This document shows positions 10,301 to 17,565 of a stretch of 64,000 bases of DNA, piece by piece (the first letter of the stretch is position 1; each line of letters opens with the position of its first letter). The DNA comes from Flavivirga algicola (lineage in GTDB: Bacteria > Bacteroidota > Bacteroidia > Flavobacteriales > Flavobacteriaceae), in the NCBI RefSeq assembly GCF_012910715.1, contig NZ_JABBHF010000008.1, forward strand, positions 124,001 to 188,000, written 5' to 3'. A program made the position numbers and the translations under genes. Below the pieces are notes generated by a model. It searched no databases and had not been told where the DNA came from. It was given only the letters and a program-made list of their open reading frames with translations.

Positions 10301-10396
10301 ATAGGTGGTTTCTAATGTGAAGAATATGGACGTTCCATGAAATGCCAATCCCAAGAGTAAGGCAACAATTAAATATTTGTTAGTTTTTTTCTTCAT
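7307..10396 (-). CDS. Large multi-spanning membrane protein, PTPS-related/GT-C-like
   Basis: 1029 residues. The first ~590 are a multi-helix membrane domain resembling the 6-pyruvoyl-tetrahydropterin-synthase-related membrane family and GT-C glycosyltransferases: an early acidic loop (ETTYDALIHLFFADHYA) is followed by WYTGFTVMSYPPLVHQ and VTSHHVTP. A last helix lies near residue 640 (TTHIWSFFLAMAVCFGIYKF). A soluble tail follows, with an NTF2-like part (ENAIIAYYDALDFKEFEKAH) and a beta-rich region. GT-C enzymes use polyprenyl-phosphate sugars, which would fit the divergent GT2 gene of the DPG-synthase type. First gene of a three-gene operon. The family call is from pattern only. Confidence 0.6.
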   Translation of the reverse strand: MKKKTNKYLIVALLLGLAFHGTSIFFTLETTYDALIHLFFADHYANSWFEPWNYKWYTGFTVMSYPPLVHQAIAAFSFVGGLKLGLFTVAIISIILFITGVYRFALLMTSNKTVAGYAAILAVLSSSFVETLHLFGQLPSIMGVSILMHALPEIYLWIKTGKYRYLLTALSLIAVTVTSHHVTPIFGMIFFIFPLIGMVIMDASREQVESIKAITLKVFLNSFFKLFKRVISFGMFSLIIIIGCILPYWINSKNNPITQVPIPHGSRDNFLEITSSGLVFFLIPWGILLILLPYIFYRYYSKRYVFFGLSITILFILGTGGTTLIPKLILGDTAFNILTLDRFTLWASIMSLPLFGEFVYRFAEGDLKTLIQKRLGAIYHRIVGGILAGLFIFMTIFTMSLGYFRPSQPQQIKMLPIINFLNQDQHDQWRYMTLGFGDQMAWLSAQTNAMSVDGNYHSARRLPELTTRPIERLENSKFKGLEGIGSLQQFLTTPEKYHLKYIFSNDKFYDPILFFCGWQRLRQLENGIEVWEKLNIPPMPSILPKDDVATWQKILWGVIPFLTVIMAFMLNIQSLWIRALKTKVTPLPEYLNFKNDYSLFSKGLLKTTHIWSFFLAMAVCFGIYKFYIKNNAHHSPENAIIAYYDALDFKEFEKAHSLINPESNTPIAQYMLEISVTDGLLSSYAKLDAIETIITNKTDSLATVKVHTNWITPLEKINKTDHKSLIKLNGKWFIQPDDIDLDLPPDQLYSNNVTTYFNQGRRRITTQQTHHEDILKQPVLEVLSAKLIKFDNSYVLIGEVQNIDNVPADVVLKGTLYNDANKELATFNAKYHVKHKLMPKEVSSFKINFEGIAWSKTQDSIPKTFNPDEFTPMEFHEQPTKFNLQVAGNVSGSDLYKKATLSDLDISPDMINGKLFNSGLEEITIPQLLFTYYDANKNMIWVDHLFLEVGIRQQRQQAFEYSLLKNNDILLISNDMKNCFVNGLPNEAISNKIVPNRIKNHTHTKLQSIDHPNYKFIKIEMNNYIGNPN

Positions 10397-10477
10397 TTAA
10401 ACGTAAGCTGTTTTCTACGAAATAAAGATATGATAAAGTTTTGTATCGACGAGCGGTATTTATCGAAGTAAAGATTT

Positions 10478-10510
10478 CATTCATCTACACAAGGTTTCCA
10501 ACCAACGAAT
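10478..10510 (+). promoter_or_regulatory. CATTCRYCTACA box with weak second copy 21 bp downstream (GT2 gene)
   Basis: CATTCATCTACA at 10478-10489 ends 83 bp before the GT2 start. CAACCAACGAAT at 10499 shares 6 of 12 positions with it at a 21-bp offset. It lies in the 175-bp divergent region that also serves the minus-strand operon. Confidence 0.5.
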
Positions 10511-10571
10511 TACACCCAAAAAAGGCGTTAATCGCGACTACTTTTGACTAAGAAATCAAAACAAATTTATC

Positions 10572-11396
10572 ATGAAAACAGGAATTATTATACCGTGCTA
10601 CAATGAAGAAAAAAGATTAAATGTGAATGCTTTTGTTGCATTTGTTAAATCACATGAAGCCTATCATTTATGTTTTGTAAATGATGGAAGTAAAGACAAA
10701 ACATTACAGGTATTACAGGACATTCAAAAACAAGTCCAAACTAGAGTAAGCATTGTAGATGTGAAAAAGAATGCAGGTAAAGCAGCGGCAGTTAGATCTG
10801 GAGCCCGTTACTTGTTTAATAGACGAGATATAGATTATATTGGTTTTATTGATGCCGATTTATCCACCGACTTTAATGACTTTGAAAAGTTGGTAGATAC
10901 TTTACATCATAATGATAATTTATCATTGGTTTATGGTTCAAGAGGAAAGGGAGAAGGGCAAATTGAAAGAAATTTGTTTAGAAATATATTTTCAAAAATG
11001 GTTAAAATGATTGTATTCTTAATTTTAGGCCTGCCAATTGAAGATACACAGTGTGGAGCAAAAGTGTTTAGACGTAATATTATTCCTGTGGCGTATAATC
11101 AGGCATTTTTAACCAGATGGTTATTTGATGTTGAAATCTTTTTAAGATTAAAAAAACATTTCGGTTCAAAAAATATTATGCATAGTATGCATGAACAACC
11201 CTTGGACAGATGGGTACATGTAGATGATTCTAAATTAGGAATGAAAGACGCTTTACAAATTCCTTATATGTTAATGAGTATTTGGTTTTCCTATACTATT
11301 TTGTCAGCTTTTACTTCCACGCTTGAGGCTAGCAAGGTCATAACAATAGATAATATCAATGTTATCAATAGTTCGAACATAGAAATAGCAGCGTAA
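10572..11396 (+). CDS. GT2-family glycosyltransferase, dolichyl-phosphate glucosyltransferase type
   Basis: 274 residues with a complete GT-A core: MKTGIIIPCYNEEKRLN, FVNDGSKDKTLQVL, KKNAGKAAAVRSGARYL, and the metal-binding IGFIDADLSTDFNDF (DAD). Then comes RNIFSKMVKMIVFLILGLPI with DTQCGAKVF and RWLFDVEIFLRL, the pattern of DPG/DPM-synthase-like enzymes that load a sugar onto a polyprenyl phosphate. A hydrophobic C-terminal segment (MLMSIWFSYTIL) could associate with the membrane. This would supply a donor for the GT-C-like protein encoded divergently (inference). Confidence 0.85.
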   Translation: MKTGIIIPCYNEEKRLNVNAFVAFVKSHEAYHLCFVNDGSKDKTLQVLQDIQKQVQTRVSIVDVKKNAGKAAAVRSGARYLFNRRDIDYIGFIDADLSTDFNDFEKLVDTLHHNDNLSLVYGSRGKGEGQIERNLFRNIFSKMVKMIVFLILGLPIEDTQCGAKVFRRNIIPVAYNQAFLTRWLFDVEIFLRLKKHFGSKNIMHSMHEQPLDRWVHVDDSKLGMKDALQIPYMLMSIWFSYTILSAFTSTLEASKVITIDNINVINSSNIEIAA

Positions 11397-11423
11397 CTTT
11401 ACCTTATATATTTTGTTTGATTT

Positions 11424-11456
11424 AAAGGCAGTACTCTATATGAGGCTGCTTTTTTT
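11424..11456. terminator. Bidirectional terminator between GT2 gene and moaA
   Basis: An imperfect hairpin, AAAGGCAGTACTC then TATAT then GAGGCTGCTTTT, is followed by a T run on the plus strand and preceded by AAA on the other. It lies between two convergent stop codons 58 bp apart and fits a shared rho-independent terminator. Confidence 0.6.
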
Positions 11457-12462
11457 ATCCTCCAATCGTAATCATGCTACGATTATTGTTATGTAATTTA
11501 GGTTCTTGTAATTTTTTTAAGGTATCCATGCCCCCACGGATTTTAAACTTGGCTCGTACTGCTTTTTGGATGATAGGTTCAATGGGGTTTCCAGAACGGA
11601 GCGTGGTTAATAAATCTGATTCTGTTGAAGAAAACAAACAGTTTTTTAGTTGTCCGTTGGCCGTTAACCTCAGTCTGTTACAAGAATCGCAAAACGGATT
11701 CGTAACAGAGCTAATAATAGCAAAGCTACCTTTATAACCTTTTATTTTGTAATTTTTCGAGGTGTCGTTAGGGGCATCTTGTAAGCGTTCAATTTGTGAC
11801 TCAGAAAACGTATTGTTTACATAATCCATGACTTCTGCATAAGAAACCATTTTGCTCATATCCCATTTATTACCATCAAAAGGCATAAATTCAATAAAGC
11901 GAACAGAAATGGGTAGGTCTTTTGTGAAATTGATGAAGTCTATAATTTCATTGTCATTAAACCCTTTCATTAAAACAGCATTTACCTTAACGGTAAAGCC
12001 TTCTTTTACCAATAATAATATATTGTTGTAAACTTTTTTAAATTCATGTCTTCTGGTAATGTGTTTAAACTTCCCTTCGTCCAAAGAGTCTAGGCTCACA
12101 TTAATTTTATTAACACGGTTTGTCTTTAAAACGGCAATAAACTTATCTATAATTACAGCGTTGGATGTGATGGATAATTCTACAGGAAGGGAAGCCAATT
12201 TTTCTAAAATAACAGGAATATCTTTTCTTACCAAAGGCTCTCCTCCAGTTAATCGAATTTTAGTAACACCATGATCTACAAAGGTTTTTGCAATGTCGTA
12301 AATCTCCTCATAAGTCATTAGATGACTTTTCGGAGACAGTTGCACGCCTTCTTCTGGCATACAGTAAGAACAGCGTAAATTACATCGTTCTGTTAACGAG
12401 ATACGTAAATATGCATGGTCTCTACCGTGTGAATCTTGTAATATGGGGGTATCGCTATTCAT
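11455..12462 (-). CDS. moaA: GTP 3',8-cyclase MoaA
   Basis: A 335-residue radical-SAM enzyme for the first step of molybdenum cofactor synthesis, rearranging GTP to 3',8-cyclo-GTP. Both cluster motifs are complete: CNLRCSYC (Cys 27, 31, 34; CX3CX2C) and FCDSCNRLRLTANGQLKNC (CX2CX13C). The protein ends in GG, the conserved catalytic tail. LTGGEPLVRKDI is the SAM-binding GGEP motif. Last gene of the minus-strand Moco operon, 18 bp after moaCB, and placed against a shared terminator. Confidence 0.96.
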   Translation of the reverse strand: MNSDTPILQDSHGRDHAYLRISLTERCNLRCSYCMPEEGVQLSPKSHLMTYEEIYDIAKTFVDHGVTKIRLTGGEPLVRKDIPVILEKLASLPVELSITSNAVIIDKFIAVLKTNRVNKINVSLDSLDEGKFKHITRRHEFKKVYNNILLLVKEGFTVKVNAVLMKGFNDNEIIDFINFTKDLPISVRFIEFMPFDGNKWDMSKMVSYAEVMDYVNNTFSESQIERLQDAPNDTSKNYKIKGYKGSFAIISSVTNPFCDSCNRLRLTANGQLKNCLFSSTESDLLTTLRSGNPIEPIIQKAVRAKFKIRGGMDTLKKLQEPKLHNNNRSMITIGG

Positions 12463-12480
12463 CCTTAATTCTTTTCTTCA

Positions 12481-13392
12481 TTAGTCGTGTCTTGCACCTT
12501 TTAATATTCTAAAAATATGCAGTATCGATGGAAATATAGCATCCATGGATTCTTTTGCGCCATTTGTAGAGCCTGGTAGAGCTAAGACCAACGTGTTGTC
12601 TATTGTTCCAGCAACACTTCTGGATAGCATGGAGAAAGGTGTTCTATCCTGTCCATAGTTACGAATAGCCTCTTCAATGCCTGGGATTCTTCTATCTAAA
12701 AGCGGTAAAAGCGCCTCTGGAGTAACATCTCTAACAGAGAGGCCTGTTCCGCCAGTGTAGATAATTAAATCGACACCTTGTTTTTGATAGTTTTTTGCTT
12801 TCTCTTGAATAATTTCTTTTTCATCAGGAATAATAATGTAATCATCAACTTTTACATCGCTATCTTCTAATTTTTGTATAATAGCTTTACCTGCTTTATC
12901 TTCTTTATGTCCTGCTGAAATGGTATCGGAACAAACAATAACAACCGCTTTTAAGTCCTTTCTAAAACGGTCTCTAAAATCGGATTTACCTCCTTTTTTA
13001 TTGAGCAGTTTTATAGCATGAATCTCGATACCTTTATCAATAGGCTTAAGCATATCGTACATGTTCAATGCGACTACGCTTGCTCCATGCATAGCTTCAA
13101 CTTCTACGCCCGTTTTATAAATAGTTTTAACCGTAAATAAAATCGTAATTTCCAGTCCGTTTATTTCATATTCAACCCCCGTAAATTCGATAGGTAAGGG
13201 GTGGCAGTCTGGAAGGATGTCTGGGGTGCGTTTTACGCCTAATAAACCTGCTGCTTTGCTCATAGAAAAAACATCTCCTTTCGGCACTGTTCTATTTTCT
13301 ATAGCTGCAATGGTTTCTGGCTTGCTAACCTTGATAACAGCTTGAGCAACTGCAGTTCTTAATGTGGTATTTTTATGTGTAATGTCGACCAT
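12481..13392 (-). CDS. moaCB: MoaC-MoaB fusion, bifunctional Moco synthesis protein
   Basis: 303 residues made of two enzymes. Residues 1-~140 are MoaC (cyclic pyranopterin monophosphate synthase): [56 protein letters not shown] and KGGKSDF. Residues ~148-303 are MoaB/MogA (molybdopterin adenylylation): [37 protein letters not shown] and [18 protein letters not shown]. In many bacteria these are separate genes; MoaCB fusions occur and tie an early to a late step in one polypeptide. The start is well placed at the MVDIT motif typical of MoaC. Confidence 0.94.
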   Translation of the reverse strand: MVDITHKNTTLRTAVAQAVIKVSKPETIAAIENRTVPKGDVFSMSKAAGLLGVKRTPDILPDCHPLPIEFTGVEYEINGLEITILFTVKTIYKTGVEVEAMHGASVVALNMYDMLKPIDKGIEIHAIKLLNKKGGKSDFRDRFRKDLKAVVIVCSDTISAGHKEDKAGKAIIQKLEDSDVKVDDYIIIPDEKEIIQEKAKNYQKQGVDLIIYTGGTGLSVRDVTPEALLPLLDRRIPGIEEAIRNYGQDRTPFSMLSRSVAGTIDNTLVLALPGSTNGAKESMDAIFPSILHIFRILKGARHD

Positions 13393-13409
13393 TTTATGTA
13401 GATTCGTTG

Positions 13410-13826
13410 AATTGTTTAATTGTTGAGTTGTGATTTTCGTAATGCATTAAGCTTGTTGGAAATTTTTTCAATTTCTGCTCTGATAGTTAAATAATTGTTT
13501 TCATCCATAAAATCTAATTCTTTTGAAATAATAATTTGGTTTAAAACTTCCATTAATGAGCTAAAGGCAATGGTAGTAAAATGAGCTTTGTCTTTGTTCG
13601 TACTTCTTGAAGTGCCTTCTGCTATATTTGATGCTATAGATACTGTTGCTCTTCTTAATTGGCTTGTTAATCCAAATTTTTCCTCAGAAGGGAACTTTTT
13701 AGTAGTTAAGTAAATTAATTTTACTAATTCTTTTGAGTCAATCCAAACACTTAGTTTCTCGAATGAAAATGTATACGCCATATTTATATTTTATTTATAA
13801 TTAAGTAGTTACACGATTAAACAATT
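13410..13826. repeat. Inverted repeat AATTGTTTAAT flanking the four-helix-bundle gene
   Basis: AATTGTTTAAT at 13410-13420 (overlapping the stop codon) and its exact reverse complement ATTAAACAATT at 13816-13826 bracket the small gene inside the moa operon. A related sequence (GTGTAACTGTTTAATCG) recurs at 40321-40337 and matches the reverse complement of the right flank in part (GTTTAATCG and GTGTAACT). The pattern suggests a dispersed repeat that has carried or framed this gene. Confidence 0.45.
13416..13781 (-). CDS. Four-helix-bundle protein (23S rRNA intervening-sequence/S23 family)
   Basis: 121 residues, almost fully helical, with the family pattern [40 protein letters not shown] and SNIAEGTSR. 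This is the small bundle protein encoded in 23S rRNA intervening sequences and also found as stand-alone genes throughout Bacteroidota. Its molecular function is unknown. It interrupts the Moco operon between moaE and moaCB, with larger gaps (23 and 54 bp) than the surrounding genes and with the inverted repeat described at 13410-13826. It is probably a passenger, not a Moco gene. Confidence 0.85.
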   Translation of the reverse strand: MAYTFSFEKLSVWIDSKELVKLIYLTTKKFPSEEKFGLTSQLRRATVSIASNIAEGTSRSTNKDKAHFTTIAFSSLMEVLNQIIISKELDFMDENNYLTIRAEIEKISNKLNALRKSQLNN

Positions 13827-13835
13827 TAACCAATC

Positions 13836-14279
13836 TCATGTATTTACCTTCCATTGATGCGATTCGTCCTCAAAAATCTCTTTCCCAAATACGGGCACAT
13901 CCGCTTTTATAGCTTCAACAATGAATTCTAGAGCCTCAAAAACGACTTTGCGCCTTGGAGAAGACACGAAAACGAACAAACATATTTCGCCAGCTTTCAC
14001 GGTTCCCAGGCTATGATAAATGTGCATACAAGTCAGTTCAAATTTTTCAAAAGCAGCTTCTCGAATGTCATGGAATTTAGCATTTGCCATGTCTTCATAA
14101 GCCGTATATTCTATGGCAGATACCGTTTTGTCATCGATAATATCTGCTCGTACTTGTCCCAGAAAAATATTATGAGCACCAATACTCGTCTTGGTTTGAT
14201 GTTTATATATGGATTCGCCAATAAATTCCGAAGAGATGGCGCCCTGTCTAAATACGTTTTTTATTTTTTTATCTTTCAT
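13836..14279 (-). CDS. moaE: Molybdopterin synthase catalytic subunit MoaE
   Basis: 147 residues. The family core is intact: GAHNIFLGQVRADIIDDKTV, IEYTAYEDMA, IYHSLGTVKAGEICLFVFVS, SPRRKVVFEALEFIVEAIKA and the final PVFGKEIFED(E)SHQWKVN, with the Lys and Arg residues that bind the MoaD C-terminal thiocarboxylate and precursor Z. It converts cPMP to molybdopterin with MoaD. Its start overlaps the 3' end of moeB by 11 bp. It acts in the cytoplasm. Confidence 0.93.
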   Translation of the reverse strand: MKDKKIKNVFRQGAISSEFIGESIYKHQTKTSIGAHNIFLGQVRADIIDDKTVSAIEYTAYEDMANAKFHDIREAAFEKFELTCMHIYHSLGTVKAGEICLFVFVSSPRRKVVFEALEFIVEAIKADVPVFGKEIFEDESHQWKVNT

Positions 14280-15369
14280 CTGATAATGTTTTATACTGTT
14301 CTTTTAGATATGATTTTATGTCTGGAGCGCCTTCAATAATACTATAACAATTAGTAATATCAAGTGCTTCTAATAAAGAAACGGCTCTTTTACTTCGTAT
14401 ACCAGATTGGCAAAAAATAGCTTTTTTATTCTCTGGATTGATTTTTTCTAATTGAGATTCTAATGTGCTTAATGGAATGGATGTCACTTCCAAACTTTCA
14501 ATTTTTGGTGTCTCATGAGTTTCACGAACATCTATAATTTGAATATTCCTTTGTTTAATAACATCTTTTATTGAAATAGAGCTGTCTTTCACTTCACATA
14601 GTTCTTCGACATGATAGGTATGAAAACTTTCTTTCTTGTTTAAAACGTTTTCAATTTCTGTCTCAGACTTATTGATGTTAAGCTTAATCGTTTGATTATT
14701 TAAGGCATGGTAACAAAGTAATGTCCCAGATAGTGTTTTACCAATATCTAATATGATTTTTATGACTTCATTGGCCTGCATAGTTCCAATAATACCAGGT
14801 AATACTCCTAGAACACCAATTTCAGAACAATTAGGAACAGCGCCTTTTTCTGGTGGTGTTGGAAATAAACAACGGTAACTGGGGCCATCATTATAATTAA
14901 ATACAGAGACCTGACCTTCAAATTTGTAAATAGCTCCAAAAACCAATGGTTTGTTGGTTATTATTGATGCATCATTAACTAAGTAGCGTGTGGCAAAATT
15001 ATCGGAGCCATCAACAATGATATCGTATTGATTAAAGAGGCCAATGGCATTTTTATGAGTGAGTTTTTCAGGGTACGCAATAATGGAAATACAATCATTT
15101 AAATCTTCCAAACGCCTTTTTGCTGCAATGGCCTTGTTTTCCCCTAAAGAAGATGTGCCAAATAGCACTTGACGCTGCAAATTTGATATATCTACCGAAT
15201 CAAAATCTACGATACCAAGTGTGCCAATACCTGCAGCTGTGAGATATTGTAAGACAGGGCAACCCAGGCCACCAGCACCAATAACCAATACTTTAGCCTT
15301 AGAAATCTTGTCTTGACCTTCTTGTCCAATTTCAGATAGTATAATATGCCTGTTGTATCTATTTGTCAT
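14269..15369 (-). CDS. moeB: MoeB/ThiF-type adenylyltransferase with C-terminal rhodanese domain
   Basis: About 366 residues from the ATG at 15369 (MTNRYNRHIILSEIGQEGQ, the conserved N-terminus). In-frame starts exist upstream at 15393 (ATG) and 15411 (GTG) but add non-homologous residues. The E1-like domain shows VLVIGAGGLGCPVLQYL (ATP loop), DFDSVDISNLQRQVLF and GVLPGIIGTMQANEVIK. The rhodanese domain near residues 265-360 has IIDVRETHE and the active-site loop FCQSGIRS. It adenylates the MoaD C-terminus and can supply the sulfur through its own rhodanese cysteine. Placed between moaD and moaE. Confidence 0.92.
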   Translation of the reverse strand: MTNRYNRHIILSEIGQEGQDKISKAKVLVIGAGGLGCPVLQYLTAAGIGTLGIVDFDSVDISNLQRQVLFGTSSLGENKAIAAKRRLEDLNDCISIIAYPEKLTHKNAIGLFNQYDIIVDGSDNFATRYLVNDASIITNKPLVFGAIYKFEGQVSVFNYNDGPSYRCLFPTPPEKGAVPNCSEIGVLGVLPGIIGTMQANEVIKIILDIGKTLSGTLLCYHALNNQTIKLNINKSETEIENVLNKKESFHTYHVEELCEVKDSSISIKDVIKQRNIQIIDVRETHETPKIESLEVTSIPLSTLESQLEKINPENKKAIFCQSGIRSKRAVSLLEALDITNCYSIIEGAPDIKSYLKEQYKTLSDER

Positions 15370-15491
15370 TATATTTCTAATTTTGTTTGCCATGTTAACG
15401 GTAGGAGACACCTCATAACAAAGAATAGTTTTTAAGATGATGAGATTTCTCCTTTATTTCGATTACACTCAGTACAAGCCGATTACATTGA

Positions 15492-15725
15492 CTATCCGCC
15501 AGCAAAAGGCGGTAGAAGCGCAATCTCATTTCCAGAAACTTGAGTTTCTAAAGGCACTAATTCCTGATTTTGCGCCACCTTAAAATCTTTATCCTTTAAT
15601 GGTACATACTTTTCATAGAGCTGTTCCATAAGCTCTGAAATCAAAGCACCTGAGAACTCTAAAGATTCCTCTCCTTTTTGAGTAATTTCAGCTATTTGAC
15701 CAAAATATTTAATCGTTATGTGCAT
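15492..15725 (-). CDS. moaD: Molybdopterin synthase sulfur carrier subunit MoaD
   Basis: 77-residue ubiquitin-like protein starting MHITIKYFGQIAEITQKGEE and ending LLPPFAGG. The terminal Gly-Gly is the site of adenylation by MoeB and thiocarboxylation. Its start lies 17 bp inside the mobA gene, so the two are translationally coupled. Confidence 0.95.
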   Translation of the reverse strand: MHITIKYFGQIAEITQKGEESLEFSGALISELMEQLYEKYVPLKDKDFKVAQNQELVPLETQVSGNEIALLPPFAGG

Positions 15726-16293
15726 CTTTCAATTGTTTTAATTCTTCTTTTGTATTCACGTTCATGGTTGTACTATGATCATTAAAATGCAATGCAATAT
15801 TTTTGACACGACATTGACCAACAGCCACACGTAAACGCCTTTCTCCTTTTTTCAATAGATTGCTAAATAGACTACAGCATTGTTGTTTATAAAGGGCTAT
15901 TAAAGGCATCGTTTTACCATGGCTTTCTATTTGAACAATATCAAAGTCGTCATGAGCATTTATAATTAACTTTTCCAATACCTCTGTTTTAATTAGAGGA
16001 ATATCGCAACTTAAAACTAAATTGTAATTTGTATTAGAGGCCTCAAGTCCTGAACAGATTCCAGCAACTGGCCCAGCGTCTTTTATAGTATCTGCGACTC
16101 TTTTATAGCCTAAGGCATCATAATCTGAATGATCAGATACTATGATGATTTCAGAGACCAATGGTTTTATGGCATCTATACTACATTGAACAAAAGACTT
16201 ATCGTTTAATGTTAAAAAACCTTTATCCATCCCCATACGAGAGCTTTTACCTCCTGCCAGAATAATGCCTGTTATGTCTTTTTTCTCCATCAT
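15709..16293 (-). CDS. mobA: Molybdenum cofactor guanylyltransferase MobA
   Basis: 194 residues with the nucleotidyltransferase signature GIILAGGKSSRMGMDKGFL, then IIIVSDHSDYDALGYKRVAD, GPVAGICSGLEA and LVLSCDIPLI (metal-binding Asp). MobA adds GMP to Mo-molybdopterin to make the bis-MGD cofactor. Bis-MGD is the form needed by periplasmic nitrate reductases such as NapA encoded just upstream, so its presence in this operon is consistent. Adjacent to the TauE gene with no gap. Confidence 0.93.
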   Translation of the reverse strand: MMEKKDITGIILAGGKSSRMGMDKGFLTLNDKSFVQCSIDAIKPLVSEIIIVSDHSDYDALGYKRVADTIKDAGPVAGICSGLEASNTNYNLVLSCDIPLIKTEVLEKLIINAHDDFDIVQIESHGKTMPLIALYKQQCCSLFSNLLKKGERRLRVAVGQCRVKNIALHFNDHSTTMNVNTKEELKQLKDAHND

Positions 16294-17034
16294 TTAAGTG
16301 AAAATTAATTTAACACTGGCAATCATTAAAACAAAGGCCAAAATGTATTGTAAGTTTTCGTTATTGATTTTTTTACTACCATAATAACCACCTAAAACAC
16401 CCCCAATTAGTGCAATAGCGACCAATAAAAAGGACGCTTTTTCGAGTCGAACCCCGCTACTGAATTGTCCTATAAGCCCAGATGCTGAATTAACCCAAAT
16501 AAATAGGGCAGAAACAGCAGCGGCCTCTTTCATTTTACCCCAATGCAATAACAAAATGACGGGGGTTAATATAATGCCACCACCAATACCAATAAGGCCA
16601 GAGAAAAAACCAATTATGCCGCCAATGATTAATCCTTGCCAAAGCGTTACTTGTTTTATGACTTGACTTTCTTTTCCGAAAACGTTTAGCATTTTTAGTA
16701 TGGCAAAAATCAATAGAACGGCCAGTATCTTTTTATATATAGAAGCATCTACTTCAATCATACCACCTACAAAAGCTAAGGGGATAGAAGACAATGCAAA
16801 CGAAAGGAATAGCTGTTTGTTAAAAAAACCTTCCTTATAATAATAGTAAAACGAAATTCCAGCGACAAATAGGTTTAACAATAGGGCAGTGGGTTTCATA
16901 CTTTCAGGAGCAAAAGAAAACAATGCCATAAGCGCCAAATAACCACTGGCACCACCATGTCCCACACTAGAATAAAGAAAGGATACTACGGGGAGTATGA
17001 TTAAAAAAATGTATATGTTTTCTGTTTGCAGCAT
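16294..17034 (-). CDS. TauE/SafE family membrane transporter
   Basis: 246 residues with eight hydrophobic segments. The two half-repeats carry the family signatures FLYSSVGHGGASGYLALMAL and GFFSGLIGIGGGIILTPVIL. The family exports or imports sulfur-containing or small organic anions. Inside a Moco operon it may move a sulfur compound or an oxyanion; molybdate uptake would be a guess. No ModABC genes are in the window. It is the first gene after the 192-bp gap containing the palindrome at 17044-17059. Confidence 0.85.
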   Translation of the reverse strand: MLQTENIYIFLIILPVVSFLYSSVGHGGASGYLALMALFSFAPESMKPTALLLNLFVAGISFYYYYKEGFFNKQLFLSFALSSIPLAFVGGMIEVDASIYKKILAVLLIFAILKMLNVFGKESQVIKQVTLWQGLIIGGIIGFFSGLIGIGGGIILTPVILLLHWGKMKEAAAVSALFIWVNSASGLIGQFSSGVRLEKASFLLVAIALIGGVLGGYYGSKKINNENLQYILAFVLMIASVKLIFT

Positions 17035-17043
17035 TTTTTGAGT

Positions 17044-17226
17044 ACTTAAAGTTTTAAGTTATAAGCATTTTAAAGTTTATTAGAGATGGAAGTAAAAAGA
17101 GCTAAAAGTGCTTTGGTTTCCTTATTCTACATTCGAGTTTTTTGCAAATTCTTTATTATCCATAATTTAGTTTTTATTATTATAGCTCACTTTAAGTATT
17201 TCAAATTTTAGGCATTTTAAGTATTT
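17044..17226. promoter_or_regulatory. Intergenic palindrome and TTTAAGTATTT direct repeats before the TauE-mob-moa genes
   Basis: The 192-bp gap upstream of the TauE gene contains a perfect palindrome, ACTTAAA-GT-TTTAAGT (17044-17059). Two direct repeats, TTTAAGTATTT at 17191-17201 and again at 17216-17226, lie 25 bp apart. These may be operators, for example for the ModE-like protein encoded directly upstream; that link is inference. Confidence 0.4.
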
Positions 17227-17565
17227 TTATAAAGCTTCAATTTTCTCCAGTTGCTTATCCAAAAAAGCCCAACAGTTTTTGTTTATCTCATCAAATGCTT
17301 TAATTAAAGATTTTCCATATTCAGTTAATTCGGCACCACCACCTCCTTTACCTCCAATACTATTGATTGTCACTGGTTTTTTAGCCGATTTATTTACCGA
17401 ATCTAAAAGTTGCCACGCTTTTTTATAAGATATATTTAAAGATTTAGCTGCTTTAGATAGTGATCCCGTTTCTTGTATGGCTTTCAATAAGTGTACACGT
17501 CCTTCTCCTAGAAGCACATTGTTTTCAGATTCAATCCAGATTCTACTCTTAATTTTATAGCTCAT
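17227..17565 (-). CDS. ModE N-terminal-like winged-helix regulator
   Basis: 112 residues matching the DNA-binding half of ModE: RIWIESENNVLLGEGRVHLL, IQETGSLSKAAKSLNISYKK, AWQLLDSVN and GGKGGGGAELTEYGKSLI. It lacks the two molybdate-binding MOP domains of full ModE. One-domain versions of this LysR-like winged helix occur in many bacteria near molybdenum genes, and may sense Mo indirectly or act as a plain regulator. It overlaps the monooxygenase gene by 4 bp (ATGA). A likely target is the repeat-containing gap just downstream. Confidence 0.85.
   Translation of the reverse strand: MSYKIKSRIWIESENNVLLGEGRVHLLKAIQETGSLSKAAKSLNISYKKAWQLLDSVNKSAKKPVTINSIGGKGGGGAELTEYGKSLIKAFDEINKNCWAFLDKQLEKIEAL

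Noticed and set aside
1-11396. Pel-type exopolysaccharide operon
   Set aside because: TPR protein, GT4 and MVF flippase recall PelB/E, PelF and PelG, but PelA, PelC and PelD equivalents are missing, and the GH-A hydrolase, GT2 and GT-C-like proteins do not fit.
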